Source: Paratinospora sagittata
Taxonomy: Eukaryota; Streptophyta; Magnoliopsida; Ranunculales; Menispermaceae
Length of the DNA: 64,000 nucleotides
NCBI GenBank assembly: GCA_035771175.1
Contig: CM069610.1
Coordinates: 20,368,001-20,432,000 of the forward strand
Direction of reading: 5' to 3'
Shown here: positions 1 to 12,915 of the stretch, one piece after another
Layout: each line of letters starts with the position of its first letter
How positions within the stretch are numbered: position 1 is the first letter of the stretch
Translations under genes and position numbers: made by a program
Notes under the pieces: generated by a model
Seen by the model: the letters and a program-made list of their open reading frames with translations, nothing else
What the model was told of the DNA's origin: nothing
Databases searched by the model: none

Positions 1-969
1 TTCTCTCTCTTTGTTTTTTTTTTTTTGGATGTTTGTTCCTTCTAATAACTTTTGATTACATGCTAAGAAGTAATAATTAAAGGGATTAATATTATGGATT
101 GTTATATTATTTTTTAGCACAATATATATGCCTTACTTGTGTTCGCAATATTATTTTTATATTATTTTAAATAAAGTTGTGATATGAATTTTATTTTAAT
201 TATTAATTTTAAAATTAATTACTAGTTATAAAAATTGTATTAGATGATGAAGCTAAATATAGAAAAGATATTCGCACTGTGGTCACAACTATATCACATA
301 ACTATGATAGCTTTTAGAATAATATTAGTACTTTATTGTTATTTATTATATTGATAAAGGCCTTATGGGAAAAGGAGTCATAGAAAAGTAATTACTTACT
401 CTATATAACAAATTTATAATTTACATTAAAAATAAAAAACTAACTATCATCCATCTTATCATTCACCATTTACTCTTATATTTAATATATAGTAAAAAAT
501 TATATTGTATTATATTTTTTTTTTGCAAGCGTTAAAAGTTATATTATGAAAGTATTGAAGCACTAACATTAAAAAATTTATTATCGGTTTAATTTGGGTG
601 GAGCACAATCCAAAACTAGTTGTCTGTATAAGTAACATAATATTAGCAGAATATTTGAGAAATAGATCAAGATTAGAGTTCAACTTTATATCCTTAAAGG
701 AAATTTTGTCTTGCCTAAGTACTGATGGTATATGACAATTGTCTCATAGGATAAAATGATCTTCCTTTTGTTATTGCAATTCTATAGTAATCAAGATAAT
801 CGAAACATTGCTAGTAAGCTCTCTACAAATTAGTATGAAAATAGAATATAACAAAAGAGGAGAAGATCGTAGAATATTCAGGAATCTTTGGGATGATTTG
901 ATTGATGTCTAAGGGGTGTATTTATTGGCATTTGGTGGTGTTTGTTTGTGCACCATTGGATTGTGCTTG
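1..969. other. AT-rich intergenic DNA, no gene seen
   Basis: Strongly AT-rich sequence without any ORF, RNA gene or recognisable element terminus. It forms the left flank of the family IV solo LTR. It may be decayed LTR or host spacer; nothing more can be supported. Confidence 0.6.
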
Positions 970-974
970 ATATG

Positions 975-2388
975 TGATCGTGAAATTATCGCAAGTGCAC
1001 GACAGTCAAGTTATAATATAATCCGATAAAATCAGGCATCGTCCTCAGAAATAATTAGAACACTAGCTATCACGTTTTTTTACCTTAATTTTATTTAGAC
1101 ATTCGATTTCGAATGATTGAGTAATTAAATAGTAATGAAAACAACTAATTATTTAACTAGCAAAGCAATGAAAACAATAGATTATCAATAGAGAAATAAT
1201 CTAGAGAATCGATTTCACCTAACTATCAACTATGTTCTTTCCTATTATTTATCATTAATGTATTTACTTAGTTTATAAGCCAAAAATTCTAATATTTCTA
1301 AGATCCTCTATCGAGGGTTGCGTTAGAGCATATTTATAGGAGTTGATCTCGATCTATCGATAAAGATCTAATTCCTACAAACTCACTAAGATTTATGATT
1401 TCTTTTAATGACTTCAAAGGGTCTCGATCTCCTATCGGTATCACGATAACCTAGGCTATATTTTTCTTGTTCCGATCCAAAGTACCCTCTGTCGAGTGCC
1501 TCACTTTAGAACTAAGATCATCTAATCCGTGATCAAGAGATTGAAAGCATTAACGATGGAGAAATATAAATAAACTATCACATCCATTAACAATAATTAA
1601 AACCCTAAACTAGAACATAGAATCAAAGTTAGGATCCATCTATCCTCTAGAACAAAAGCTTAGTTCATAATGTGAATAAAAATAACACAAGACGTGGAGA
1701 AAACTTCAATAATAAACATTAACAACAAACTAGAAAATTTGGAACTTGAATCTTCTTTCGAATCTTCGCGTTCCTTCCTCCTAGCCGTCTTGTTTTCCCC
1801 TCTATTCCAATGTGTTCTCCCCGAAAAACCTTTCAAAACCCTATAATGTGTGCCCAAAGTTGTGTCCAATTGAAATTTTCAAAAATTGCCAAAAACCAAT
1901 CGTAAGTTGCTAAATTAGCAACATTTAAATATGAGGCACCGCGAGTGGCGCCGCAGTGCCTCGTTAAAGGATTCCAGTGCCGCGACGCCCAGAGCCTTCT
2001 TTTCCTGATCACCTTGGAGCCGTGATGAGCCCGGCGGCCCCAGAGCACTATTGGTGTGCAGTGTTGTGGACTGAGCCAATTTTCTTCCACTTTTTGGCTT
2101 GGGTTCTTCATGACTCATCATCTAGGCTTCTCATATGTTATGTCCATCATTCATGCTCACTTCCATACATCTAAATATCTACAAAATAAAACAAAACAAG
2201 TAATTAAAATACTCAAAACATAAATTGATCCAACATATAAATTAACAAATCGAATTAATGCATAAAAACCAATTTATTCCTAAACTAACAAATGAATAAA
2301 AACTAATGTAAACACACTCAACTAATGCATAAATTATCCTAAACAACTATAAAACACTCCTAAAACATGTCTAAATATGCAACTATCA
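975..2388. mobile_element. Family IV solo LTR, 1414 bp, TSD ATATG
   Basis: Begins TGATCGTG and ends AACTATCA (TG...CA). It is flanked by a perfect 5-bp direct repeat ATATG at 970-974 and 2389-2393, the hallmark of LTR-retrotransposon integration. There is no internal domain or second LTR, so this is a solo LTR left by LTR-LTR recombination. Sequence near the left end (CGCAAGTGCACGA and following) is shared with the family IV copy starting at 7907. The right end is shared in reverse complement with a fragment at 51653. The transcription direction and the autonomous parent are not visible here, so class (gypsy or copia) is left open. Confidence 0.85.
1933..1962. repeat. GC-rich hairpin inside family IV LTR
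   Basis: GAGGCAC at 1933-1939 pairs with GTGCCTC at 1956-1962. After one mismatch, GCG and CGC extend the stem. It stands out as a GC island in very AT-rich sequence. The other family IV LTR carries a different perfect hairpin (AGCGC, loop TGCG, GCGCT) at 8945-8958. Confidence 0.6.
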
Positions 2389-2393
2389 ATATG

Positions 2394-2919
2394 GGATTTG
2401 ACGATCTCGATCATCGCATCTAATGACCAAGGTTCATTGAATCTGGACGGTTCTCGCCAACTGTAATCCAATCCACAATATTCATCGTATCTAGACATCC
2501 TCAACAAAATGGTCCAAATTGCACCTTTACGGACCCATCTAATCCGTCCGATTTGCGCAAACTGCAAAGTGCGTTGTGTCTCATGTGCCTTAAGTCGCCT
2601 AATCGCCCTTTCGCGCAGTGCTCGGGGTGATACTTTGCATCACCTCTAAGGTTTTGTGTCAGAACTCCTTCACAAAACTGCTAGGGCATCCTGACTGATA
2701 TAGAAGTCTAATCATCCTATCTTCCATAGGACAATTAGACTCCTATTAAGCCTCAGGCAGACTCTGACAGAGTCTCCTCTATAAATGAGCCATCTATCAA
2801 CCTATAAAACATTCAATAATTTACTACTATCCACAACTATTACAATTTAAAACAAATAACATCCATAACTTTATATTACAAAATGTACTATGATATATAT
2901 TTACATAACCCAAAATTGC

Positions 2920-2981
<62 letters not shown>

Positions 2982-4000
2982 ACAAAGTTCTCAAACCTAC
3001 ATCAAAACAATCTCTTGGCAGGGTCACCAGTCTCTCACTGAAGTACTATCCCCTTGCTCTTGTCAACTACCGAAGGACCTGAAAAATGGAAATAAGGTGA
3101 GCCCACGACGCCCATCGAATAGAATTCAAATACATCATCATTTATACATCTACACATTCCATGTTTGCATGCTCAAGGCCATATGAAAACAATGCAATCA
3201 CATATAATATTCAAGCATTACATAACGATATAAGTTCAAAAATCCTATGCACCTTATCCACCTTTATTTAAGTGAGGTGACAAGTGTCCCAAGGCTTATA
3301 GTCAACATATAGCCAATAGGGAGCCACTTTTCAGATGCAGTCTCAACCTGAGATCACATTAAAACTAAACTTGAATAACTCCTGTAAGTGGCAGTGAATA
3401 ATAGAGTCTACTTAATTGCCCAACTTGAGTTATACATGACTTTGTTAACTAGTCTATCTACACTCTCTCGAAGATAGATCCAATACTGATCATGGGAACC
3501 ACGCTCGAAAACAATAAATGAGATGACTCAAATTCAACCAATTGACTGCATGTCAAATTCTCTGTTAATTTATGCTCAGTAAGTTTATGGGGATAAGAGA
3601 TTCGATTATTCCTTGTAGGGAGTACTCTCAACCTACTCAGTTATGTCCAAAGATTCACTTTCTCAAGGTAAATTAGACTAAACAAGAACCAAAGGGTTTT
3701 TCCCATTTCCACACCATGCAATTTTCAACAAATCATACATGAAACATTCATTCAATATAAACTAGGATGATACAAATGAATAACATAATTCAAATTCTAC
3801 TCACAAACAAGTGCCAGAATAATTTCCCACACTATCAACTATGTCAACCTCCTTTACTAGAACCTGCACACATCATTTTATTCATATCAATACTAATTAC
3901 CCATTTTCAAGCAACATTCTTAGCATTTCCACAATTTTCCCATTATCTTTACTATAACGAGGTGCGTATTTCAAACATAGAAGTCATGAGTATGTGTTGA
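2394..4000 (-). other. Unclassified LTR-like DNA
   Basis: No coding potential. Read on the minus strand, the stretch around 3080-3110 resembles the GCTCACC module that occurs near the 3' end of the chromovirus LTRs elsewhere in this window. An old minus-strand gypsy LTR interrupted by the family IV solo LTR is plausible, but neither terminus nor a duplication could be found. It contains a long TA microsatellite. Confidence 0.35.
2925..2979. repeat. (TA)n microsatellite, about 27 units
   Basis: Uninterrupted TA dinucleotide run of about 55 bp. Open frames that span it encode only Tyr-Ile repeats and are artefacts. Confidence 0.97.
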
Positions 4001-4019
4001 TATGCATGCATATTAAGTG

Positions 4020-6164
4020 AGTATGTATGTATGTACGTGTATGGGCACCTATAGCGTACTTTTACACGGATAAAGGGTTAACAGGTGGGTTAACTCAAAC
4101 TTGGCAAGTTAAAAATGGTTATTTATGCCATAAATGAGTGCAGAGTGTACCATTACATACATTTTGATATATAATACGTGCATGTTCTATGTTCGTTTGG
4201 TTGTATAAATGTCAGGAAGAAAAGGAAAGGAAAACTGGTCGAACCAATTGACTGGATTTGAGCTGTTGGGCCCCACCACCATTTGGGTTGAGGCGGTAGG
4301 GTGCCTTTTTAACTTTTTTTATGATTTTCTTAAGGAATTTCGACTGTTTTACGAATCAAAGCATGGGGAAGACGGCGGGGGAAGCAGGGGAGGCTATTTT
4401 GTAACCGATTTGAGGTTTCAGTAAGCCATTTTCAACCCATTTCGTTTCAAAATTGCTATTTAAGCTACGTGTAACTGTCCTACAGGTACAATTTTTCTAT
4501 AGGAGGTGTTTTACCGTGTTTCCAAAGATGGGGTTTGGACCCACTGTGATTGGAAACACGTAGGAATGATAGAATAAGACTCCTATAGTTGTGTAGACCC
4601 CGAATATGCAGTTTGTTTGTGTCTATAAATGTTATTAGCTCCGATATAATTATCGAAAACAAAATTTGACACTGGAGACCTTTGGAACCATGTTAAACTT
4701 CGGTGAAATTTTGGTTCGAGACCATAGAATCGTAGAGGACTAAATTTCGGACATTTCTATACCAAGATTGTGATTTTTGGATATCGATTGATATTTTTAA
4801 AATATGGTTGAATGGATCCGATGAATACGGTGAATATGGAAATTAGTGGAGACGTGGCTGGAAAGCCCATTTTTACTATTCTTTCACCTTAGAAATATTA
4901 TGGAAGGTTGTATAAAATATTTAGGACGTCCTCATGAGATTTTAGGACCGAGATGGAATTATGAGAATAAATTGGATAAATTGGAGAGTTAGAGAATTAA
5001 ATGATTAAATGAATATAATGATTTGATAATTAATTCTAGATTATAAGGAATGGTGATATATGACATGATTGTATTGTTGATTTGGATTTCAGATAGTAGA
5101 AGTGGTCGTAGAGAATAAGTCTACATTGTACCACTGTGAGTATTCCTACCCTTGGTTGTTATATGTGGCATTGTATATATGTAAACCTTATTTTTGATGA
5201 AATGAAGCATGTGAATTTTATTGCATTATGTATTGAATGCATTAAACCTTGTTTTGAACATCGAACATACCCAGGCTTACTAGAGTATGTAAGGTATGTG
5301 ATCATGTCCATTGGGGTAAATCTTTAGGTTCGTAGACTCGAATGAGTACAGAGAAAATACTCATGGCATTGGTGCAGTTCCTAGACATGGATGAGGCCCT
5401 GGAATGATCAGAGTGGATGGTTAGATCAGGCAGATGTTCCTCGAATATGCATTAAGAGGAAGGATGCGCTCATGTATCTGATTGTGAGGATTTGATTTAT
5501 TTGCTTTATGCATTGTATGACATGTATAGAGTGACACGAGTAGTATCTTAATCATGTATTGATATTTACATGTTGCTTGCATATCGGGTTTATGTTGATT
5601 TAAATATCATGTTTTATTATGAATGCATATATAATGCCATTGGTAGCTTACTCACTAGGCTTGCTGTAGCTCACCCTACTCCTTTTTATTACAGGTGGTG
5701 ATTCAAGGGCAAGGGAAAAGCTACAGAGAGTTGATATGTGCTTGCTGCCTATTTCTGATGGATGCATGAACATGAAGTTAGTTTATATTTCAGTATTTTG
5801 GATATGTATATAGACAACACTAAACTATGTATAAAATGGTTAGGGGGTTGTATGTATATATGGTTTAAATACATATGAATGATATGAGAGGCTATGTGAG
5901 ATTATGATCTTGACATCATGTATGTATGGTTTTAATATATATGTGGAGATGATATATGACGTTTATGTGAAATGAATTTGATGTTGATGACTATCAGGTG
6001 TATATGGAACCTCATATTTACGGGGAGGTTTTACCAATTTTTTTTAGTGATTTTTGTGTATTTTGTTAAGAAAGAAGGCTGACAGGGTATCATAAACGTC
6101 CAGGTATGGCATATATGGTATTCTATGCCGGTCGTGACGTCACCTTACGGAGGGGGTCGTGACA
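4020..6164 (+). mobile_element. Family II 5' LTR (left edge uncertain)
   Basis: The right end is precise: a GTCGTGACA terminus followed 4 bp later by a PBS. The body matches the family II solo LTR at 21257-23988. Shared segments include the 'gttttac...ggggttt...gaccca' block (4508-4545 against 21945-21980) and the terminal 'gccggtc(g/a)tgacgtca' block. The left terminus TGTAACACCCC was not found, so the start is approximate and the U3 may be truncated or diverged. This is the 5' LTR of the degenerate plus-strand element whose coding remnants lie at 6181-7906, 12280-12579 and 19398-20460. Confidence 0.65.
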
Positions 6165-6168
6165 ACGT

Positions 6169-6180
6169 TGGTATCAGAGC
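6169..6180 (+). other. Primer binding site (tRNA-iMet type)
   Basis: TGGTATCAGAGC lies just downstream of the LTR end and is complementary to the 3' end of plant initiator-Met tRNA, the usual primer of chromoviruses. It fixes the element's strand and 5' LTR boundary. Confidence 0.9.
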
Positions 6181-7906
6181 GTTAGGCTTAAAATCCTTAA
6201 AAAGATAAAAGCTTTATAAGATAAAACAAGTTAGCTAGGTTTAAGCTAATTGTTGATGTTAAGAGATGGTAGAAAAATTATGTTGAGAACTCATAGGAAT
6301 ATTAAGACGTGAGGTTAATTTAAGAAGCTATTTTATGAGGGATTTTATCATCATGCTGAAATTGATTCAAGGTATGAGAAGCTTATTCTGTTAAAGTAAA
6401 GTGACATGTCTATTCATGAGTTTGAGCAGGAGTGCAATGGGTTAGTATTGGTTGTTTTTCAAAATGGTAGTTACTGATACTCTGAGTTTGAAGAGGATCA
6501 GGAATAAATCCTGGGATCCCATTTGGCAGGGTCTGGTAGTGGTTGGGTTATAGATATACACGAAGGTTGTGTGGCAGACTTTAGGTTTTGAGTCAGCTAA
6601 AGCTGCGGAAAGATTGTCAACCCTAGCAACATAAATAATACTGCCTATACCGCTATTATAACAGGGTCATCAACACCATTTCTTTGTAAGACGAGAATAA
6701 GCGGTGTAAAAAGCAATGGGGCGACAATAAAAAGTCCGACTTGAGTGAGACATCAAGTGAGGTTGAGACTTTGGCAATATCAGTGACTCTAATTCTAGCA
6801 GCGCCTGACCCAATGGTAATGGGTAAAAGGGTAGAGATTTTAGGGAAACCTACAAGTCAGAATTGGTTCCCAATACCAGAGAATGAGTTGCAGACTGAAT
6901 TATTTGTAACTCGACCTCTGATTGACTATTATTTAGGCATTTGAAGGGACACCAAAACAGTCACTGTCTAGTTTAGTTGGTACATAATCCCCAATAGCTT
7001 TGACTAATGTGACCCTGCAAGACTATAAATCACAAGTTAAAGTAATTGCAGGACTTGATCCAAAGACTAGAAAGACGCTGATAGAAGGTGTGACCGACAT
7101 TTTTCTATTATGTATATTCTGATTGATTGTTGAATTTACCTGGTCTTTTATCTCTGATAGCATGGTAAACAAATTGTGTTTATCTTTTGTTAAGACTAGT
7201 ACATCATTGATTTTGAGTACATCTACAGGAGAAATAATCTACCTTAATATGGTCAATAAACATTGTGTTATCAATATGAGGGTCATAAGATAATTATTAA
7301 CTTTAGAATATGAGATTTTTTGGAATTGGATGCTTTATTGGGTATGATTAGTTGGCCACCTCTCATGCCAAGTAGAGTGTTTCTTTGAAAAGAAGTAATA
7401 TTCTAAATAATTGGAAAATCCTCATTTTGAGTATCGAGGACTGATTTCCTCGAAGCCTCCTACATGAGATAGGATGACTACTGATGAGGAGACGGAGAAT
7501 ATGGCTATTATAAAGCCATTTGGAGAGAAGAAATAAGGCATTCAATTGATTGAAATTCTTGATGTACGTTAATATGTTCTGATGATTTATCGGGATTATC
7601 ACCTACACAGGAGATTGATAGCATTATAAAACTGATGCCTAATATAATACTTATCTCCATTCTTTCATATAAATAACACCTAAGGAATTGTAAGAATTTA
7701 AGGTGTAGTTACATGAGTTAATGGGAAAATGACTTATTATCCTTAATATGCCACCATGGAGAGCATTTGTGATAATGTGGAAATAAAGAACGATAAACTA
7801 AGTTTAAGTATAGATTACAATTAAGTGAACAGGGTGACATTAAAAATAATAATAATAAATATCCTTTACCATGAATAGATAGTCGAATTCGATTAACTAA
7901 ATGGAG
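6181..7906 (+). pseudogene. Degenerate family II gag-protease-RT (N part)
   Basis: A ruined polyprotein with many stops and frameshifts, recognisable in pieces. A gag segment near 6400-6450 reads DMSIHEFEQECNGLV, the retrotransposon gag core. A linker at 6741-6944 is followed by a protease region near 7085-7160 containing IEGV...YILID, the same context as the protease of the minus-strand family II element. RT N-terminal remnants occur at 7620-7906, for example KYPLP just before the IDD region. The frame is cut at 7906 by the family IV LTR and resumes at 12280. It is not functional. The homology is inferred from motif order and agreement with the better preserved minus-strand copies in this window. 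Confidence 0.75.
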
Positions 7907-8944
7907 TGATGCAATAAATTTAAATTTGCAAGTGTACGAATATCAAGTTATAATACCCATGGTGAGTGGGTTATTGTATCTACAGGGAAGGTGATTTCAC
8001 AATTAAAAATGCCCAATTCTACAATGCTTTTGATATTATTTAGGTGATCAAAGTGGAGTGAATTAATGGATAAAATGCAAATTAAACAAAATCTAAGAAA
8101 ACAATGCAAATTAAATGGAAATTGGTGAGAAATCAATGGATTTATAGTCTTAGAGTTTAGATCTCACTATGTTGTCTCTCACGATTTCTAATAATTGTGT
8201 TAATGAATTAATTTCTGAAATTTATAAATCCTGAATCCTTTTTCATTCAAACCCCTCTCCCTAGTGATAACTTGAATATCTACTCTCGATCTATCGATTC
8301 CCTCTCCCAAGTGACAAACCATTAAATCAAGAATGCCTTAGGTACTATGATTTGTTTTAGTGGATTTCAGAGGGTTTTGTAGGTCTCCCGACTCGATACT
8401 CTACCCTAGGATACAATTCCCTTACTCCGATTTGATAACACCTCTCCCGAGTGTAAGAAACCAAATCTAAGCTCATTCAAAAAGTGATCAACAATTTGAA
8501 AGCATTAAGCATGGAGAATCATAAAAAAACCCAAAAGATTGCTCAAAAATACATAAACAATGACTCAATCAGAAGATCCAACAAAGCTAAATCAAAACTC
8601 TAGATTATCTATTTAGTTCAAAAAAGCAATCCATAGATACAAGATAGAAAAAATGAAGAACAAGGAAAGGAAACATTGCAAGAACTTAAGAAATAGAAAT
8701 TAAAATATGAAAACCCCCTTGAAGATCTTCTTCTTCTCCCTCTTGCAAAACCTGCATCTCCTTTAAACTCTATCCTCTTCTTTCGTGCTTCCCTTTCTCT
8801 CTTCTTTTTTGTGTGACTCCAAACCCTCTTATATGATAGCCCTTCAAAATCTAGAAGAAGTAGAAAATTACCGCAACCAATTTTGAGTTTTATAACTCAA
8901 GATATCGCAAAAATACAAAACATGTGCAAAACTGTTTTCGTAAC

Positions 8945-8958
8945 AGCGCTGCGGCGCT
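8945..8958. repeat. Perfect GC hairpin in family IV LTR
   Basis: AGCGC, loop TGCG, GCGCT. It is a compact GC-rich stem in an AT-rich LTR, positioned like the hairpin at 1933-1962 of the sister LTR. Confidence 0.55.
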
Positions 8959-9401
8959 CAAACCGTGAAATGCACTATTTTGTGCATTTTCTTCACATTT
9001 TTGCACTTTTTCTCCATCTTTTATGCCTCATTTCATCCCTTTAAAGCTCTTTATTCTCCTACAAAATAAAACACAAAAATACAAGTAAGTGATCTAAACT
9101 AATCAAGTATTAAAAGTCAAAATGCAAATTATGTATTAACATGCAAAATGTGAGATTATCAATATGAAAATGCAACTAATGATTTAAGGAAAAATTCATA
9201 AAAATTATGATTATTTACCTAAACTAATCTAATGCATGAAATTCATGAAAACACCTAAAACTAACATCTAAAACACAACAAAACACCTAAATGAACCTAA
9301 AACAACCAAATGAACTAATTATGCAAAAACACCTAAAAACTAACTAAATGCATCCAAGAATCTCTCAAATTGACATGCAAAACACTAACCAAAACTCAAC
9401 T

Positions 9402-12269
9402 TGTGAGGCCCCGAAAATTATTTCATCTAACCCATAACCTAATTGCATTTTGCCTAAACTCTATGTGTTTGCCTTGATATGTTTGGTGTTTGTTTGATGG
9501 TTGTTTAATGTTTGTATATTTGATGCTTGATAATGTATATAAATATGTGCATTATAAATTGTATATGGGTCATGTTAAATTAAAGTATAATGCATGTGTT
9601 ATTATTTTTGCATGGGCTAATTAAACCATGAATTGATATGGGTTAAGATTGATTGAATGAAAGGATAAATGAGAATGAAAATTTGGTGTATTAGATGGAT
9701 TGAACATTTAAAATACGTGGAAGCATGAGGTTGGTTAAAGTACATGTGGTTGGTATGGATAGTATGAGACCAACACATGTTAAGTTGGTGCATGAGAATG
9801 GACAAGTTTTCCATGCCCCATTTCTCTTCTCCAACACATGCCAAGTTGGTGCATGAGACCAACACATGTCAAGTTGGTGCATGAGAGTGCACAAGTGTCC
9901 CATGCCCCATTTCTCTTTTCCAACACATGTCAAGTTGGTGCATGAGAGTGGAAAAGTGTCCCATGCCCCATTTCTCTTCTCCAAGGAAGTCCTAGAGAGT
10001 GAGATGAGTGGAGGGAAAGGAAAAAAGAAGAGAAACGAAAGAAGAGAAAGAAAAAGGAAGGTGCTTTGAGGGAAGTTTCAACAACGCTTTCATCAAAGAA
10101 TTGGATCTTGGTGATATACGGTCAGATTGAGCTCAAACTTTGTCAGCTAGTTTATATCTTATGGTTATTCATTCTGTTCGGTGGAGATCTTGATTGGAGT
10201 TTTCTTCTGAGAGATATAACCTCCCAAAAAAAAAGCTGGTCGGAAAGTCTGAATTTCTCGCGCAGTTTAGATCAAACTGATAGATTTCCTAAACCTACCG
10301 TTGGATGGATAGGATATTTCAGAAGATGGTTCACAACTAATATTTCTGCATTAAGACGGTTGAGATGTTGATGGAGAAAGTATTTTGTGTGATATAGTCA
10401 TCTGAGTTCAATTATTTGTAGCAAGAAAGGAGAAATTGTCTGATTAGAGACTTGTTCATCAAAGAGGCTATCGATTCGGTCCACCGTTGGATTGAGCTGA
10501 TTTTTGGATAGAAGGTTTGGTTCTTAACATACTTCAATCTGTACGGTTGATTTTGTGATTAAATATTTTTGCTGGCAGCTTGATACTCTGAACAACATAT
10601 TAAATGAAAAATTGGTAGGGTTGTTTGTATTAGACCTAAATTTAGAATATGAACTTAGACCTTTCCAAATAGCTTGCATGTCAACTATGTTAACTTAGTT
10701 GCCATTGTTGATGAACCCATGATGCAAAATCAGTGATATACATGGCTGAACATGGTGACCTAGTGTAAATCGACAATATGACCTAAGTATAGAAAATTTC
10801 ATATTTTAGGGCTTTTGATGCTTTTGGCCTAGAATCATTGAATTGATGCAATTTAAGTCTAATTAAGCATGATTAGGGTTGAGTATGCTACTGATTAGGT
10901 GGTTGTGACCATATCGTGGGGTAGGCCTACTTGTGATCAAATGACCCAATTTGGGCATGTTTATGCCTAAGGAATCGAAAATCAGTACTTTTGATTAATT
11001 GAATGGTTTATGAATGAGAACTATGCATCAGAGGCCTAAGTCACGTTATTTGAGTTGAATGATGGGATTAGATGGGATTTAGGCCTATTGTCTATATGTG
11101 GGCTGATCTAGGGTTGATGTGTAATGTCTATGTGATTGAGCATAATAATTGATGTATGGTTGGATATTGACGAATGTTTTAGGACCTTGATTGGGTTGAT
11201 TCAGTTTGGTGTCCGTGTGTGGTTAGATACTTTCGCGAGCTTGGTTGTGAGTAGACTTCATTTATGATTATATCTTTCATGTCATCATATCACTTATATA
11301 TATTGTATGTTGAAAGCATGAATGTGTTCTAATGTTTTGAATGATGCATTGATTTGAGAAAACCTTATGACTTTGGTTGGGCCCATCTATCTGGCTAATA
11401 GGGAGACTTAACCTTGTTATAGGAGGGTTTTAGAAAGGAAATATTTGGGGATGAGAATAGTACGGTGAAATAGATGTGCACTAGTAACCCCAAATCAACA
11501 TGATTGGGGATGAGAAGGGTACAATGAAATAAACGTGCACTAGTAACCCCAATGCATGTGGAATGTGGATCCAAATTGATAGGCTTTTACTTGCATCGAA
11601 CTTATTATAAATGCTTGATATCTATATGTTATGAGCTTTTAATCATGCTACACATTGACATGCATACATGATATTTATTGATGAGTATTGATAGCATATT
11701 TGAATTCTATTCACTGGGCACCGTTGACTCACTCACATTTTCCTCTTTCAGGTCCTTCTGTCCCAAATAAGGGCAAAGGAGTAGTCATATCTTGAGGGCC
11801 TTGCCGGCGAGAGAATCCAAGGCCTCGATGTGAGTTGAGAGGCATTTTGATTGAACTGTGTTTTAAATTATGATGTATTATATTTTGGACTATGTAATTA
11901 TAACACTTACCACATTGTAGTATGGGTGAGTTGGGACTTGTTAGATAGACCATGTGGGCATATGACGATTTTTTTATACCAATAGTTTTGGACTTTATGT
12001 GTATGTCCATCTTGATGGACTGTAGGGATTATGGTTTTATTTATGGTTCATTTTTATGGATTATCGCTTGTCTTGGATGATTAATATGGTTGGTAGTTTT
12101 GTTTAGTACCTTTTTATATAATGTCGTTGTTTGGGATAAGGCTCGTAGGGTCTCAACCACCTTACGAGGGTTGAGGAGTGGTTGGAGGTGCCTACGCCGG
12201 GCCTCATGCCTCGGCATTCCGCACGCCATTCCTTGCGGAGTTGGTGGTCCAGGGTGCTGGGTCGCCACA
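9402..12269 (+). mobile_element. Family V solo LTR, 2868 bp, TSD CAACT
   Basis: Begins TGTGAGGCCCCGAAAATT and ends GGGTCGCCACA, with the perfect duplication CAACT at 9397-9401 and 12270-12274. It matches the 3' LTR of the plus-strand family V element at 53162-56107 at both ends and in blocks such as the TTCACTGGGCACCGTTG region. It also matches, in reverse, the fragment at 40611-41775. There is no internal region, so it is a solo LTR. The frames inside it (for example near 10066-10371) are not genes. Confidence 0.92.
9770..9980 (+). repeat. 61-bp minisatellite in family V LTR
   Basis: Units starting CCAACACATG begin at 9770, 9831, 9859 and 9920. The first, third and fourth are 61 bp; the second is cut to 28 bp. 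The same arrangement, in reverse, occurs at 41195-41415. Confidence 0.9.
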
Positions 12270-12279
12270 CAACTTATCA

Positions 12280-12579
12280 TGGAGCCAAATTTTTTTTGAG
12301 ATCATTTTGTGATCTAGGCACCATCAGTTGAGAATTCAGGGAGAAGATGTAATGAAGACTGCGTTTAAGACGAGATATGGACATTATGAATTTATGATAA
12401 TATTAATTAATACATCAGCCATGTGCATGAATTTGATGCGGTGGGCATACAAACCATATCTTGGTCATTTTATAGTCTTCAATGATGACATACTCATTTG
12501 TTCCAAGAGACAAGAGGAGCATGAATAACACCTCAAAATTATATTGCAACCACTGAGAGAGCACCAATTGAGTGCCAAG
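12280..12579 (+). pseudogene. Degenerate family II RT, middle segment
   Basis: Continues the RT interrupted at 7906. After GAKFF there is a frameshift, then [24 protein letters not shown], and then a region matching the catalytic strand, where FNDDIL replaces the family's F(I/V)DDIL. Stops and an in-frame deletion around LINTSAMCMNLM show decay. The frame is cut at 12579 by the family I LTR, whose flanking duplication CCAAG (12575-12579 and 19398-19402) shows where the frame resumes. Confidence 0.85.
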
Positions 12580-12842
12580 TGTTGGCCCACATATGTCTGA
12601 GAGGGGAATGAATTCGACACTTAGCAGATTAAAACCTTTTTTTTTAAATGGTAATAATATGAAAATAGGTTAAACAAGATATGACAAAGATAGCTCAATG
12701 ATAATAATGAAAGCAACTAGCTAACAATGCACACAAGATTTATAGTGTTTTGGCCACGCCTACATCTACTACCTAACCTCCTCAGTTAGGATTTGCCCAA
12801 ACTCCACTAACGGATCTTCTTACCGGGGAAAATCAAACCATT

Positions 12843-12915
12843 TACACTTTCTCAACTTTACAGGCTTGAGAACAACCTTAATCGTTTCTCAACTTCACAG
12901 GCTTGAGAACAACCT
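12843..12915 (+). repeat. Two-unit hairpin array in LTR A
   Basis: Two copies of TTCTCAACTT(T/C)ACAGGCTTGAGAA. Each forms a TTCTCAA/TTGAGAA stem. This is the counterpart of the larger arrays in LTRs B, C and D. Confidence 0.7.

Larger units (their letters stand above)
7907..12279. mobile_element. Family IV solo LTR with nested family V LTR, TSD TGGAG
   Basis: Starts TGATGCAATAAATTT, ends CAACTTATCA, and is flanked by TGGAG at 7902-7906 and 12280-12284. Removing the nested family V LTR (9402-12269 plus its CAACT duplication) leaves a 1.5-kb LTR, close to the 1414-bp copy at 975. It interrupts the RT of the plus-strand family II element: coding stops in the KYPLP region before it and resumes with the SGHHQL-type region after it. 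Confidence 0.88.

Noticed and set aside
2827..3186. Frames of 66 and 98 codons over the TA repeat
   Set aside because: They translate the microsatellite (Tyr-Ile repeats) on both strands.
9617..10371. Several overlapping frames with Cys/His-rich repeats and a 101-codon frame
   Set aside because: They lie inside the family V solo LTR; the repeats are the 61-bp minisatellite read in different frames.
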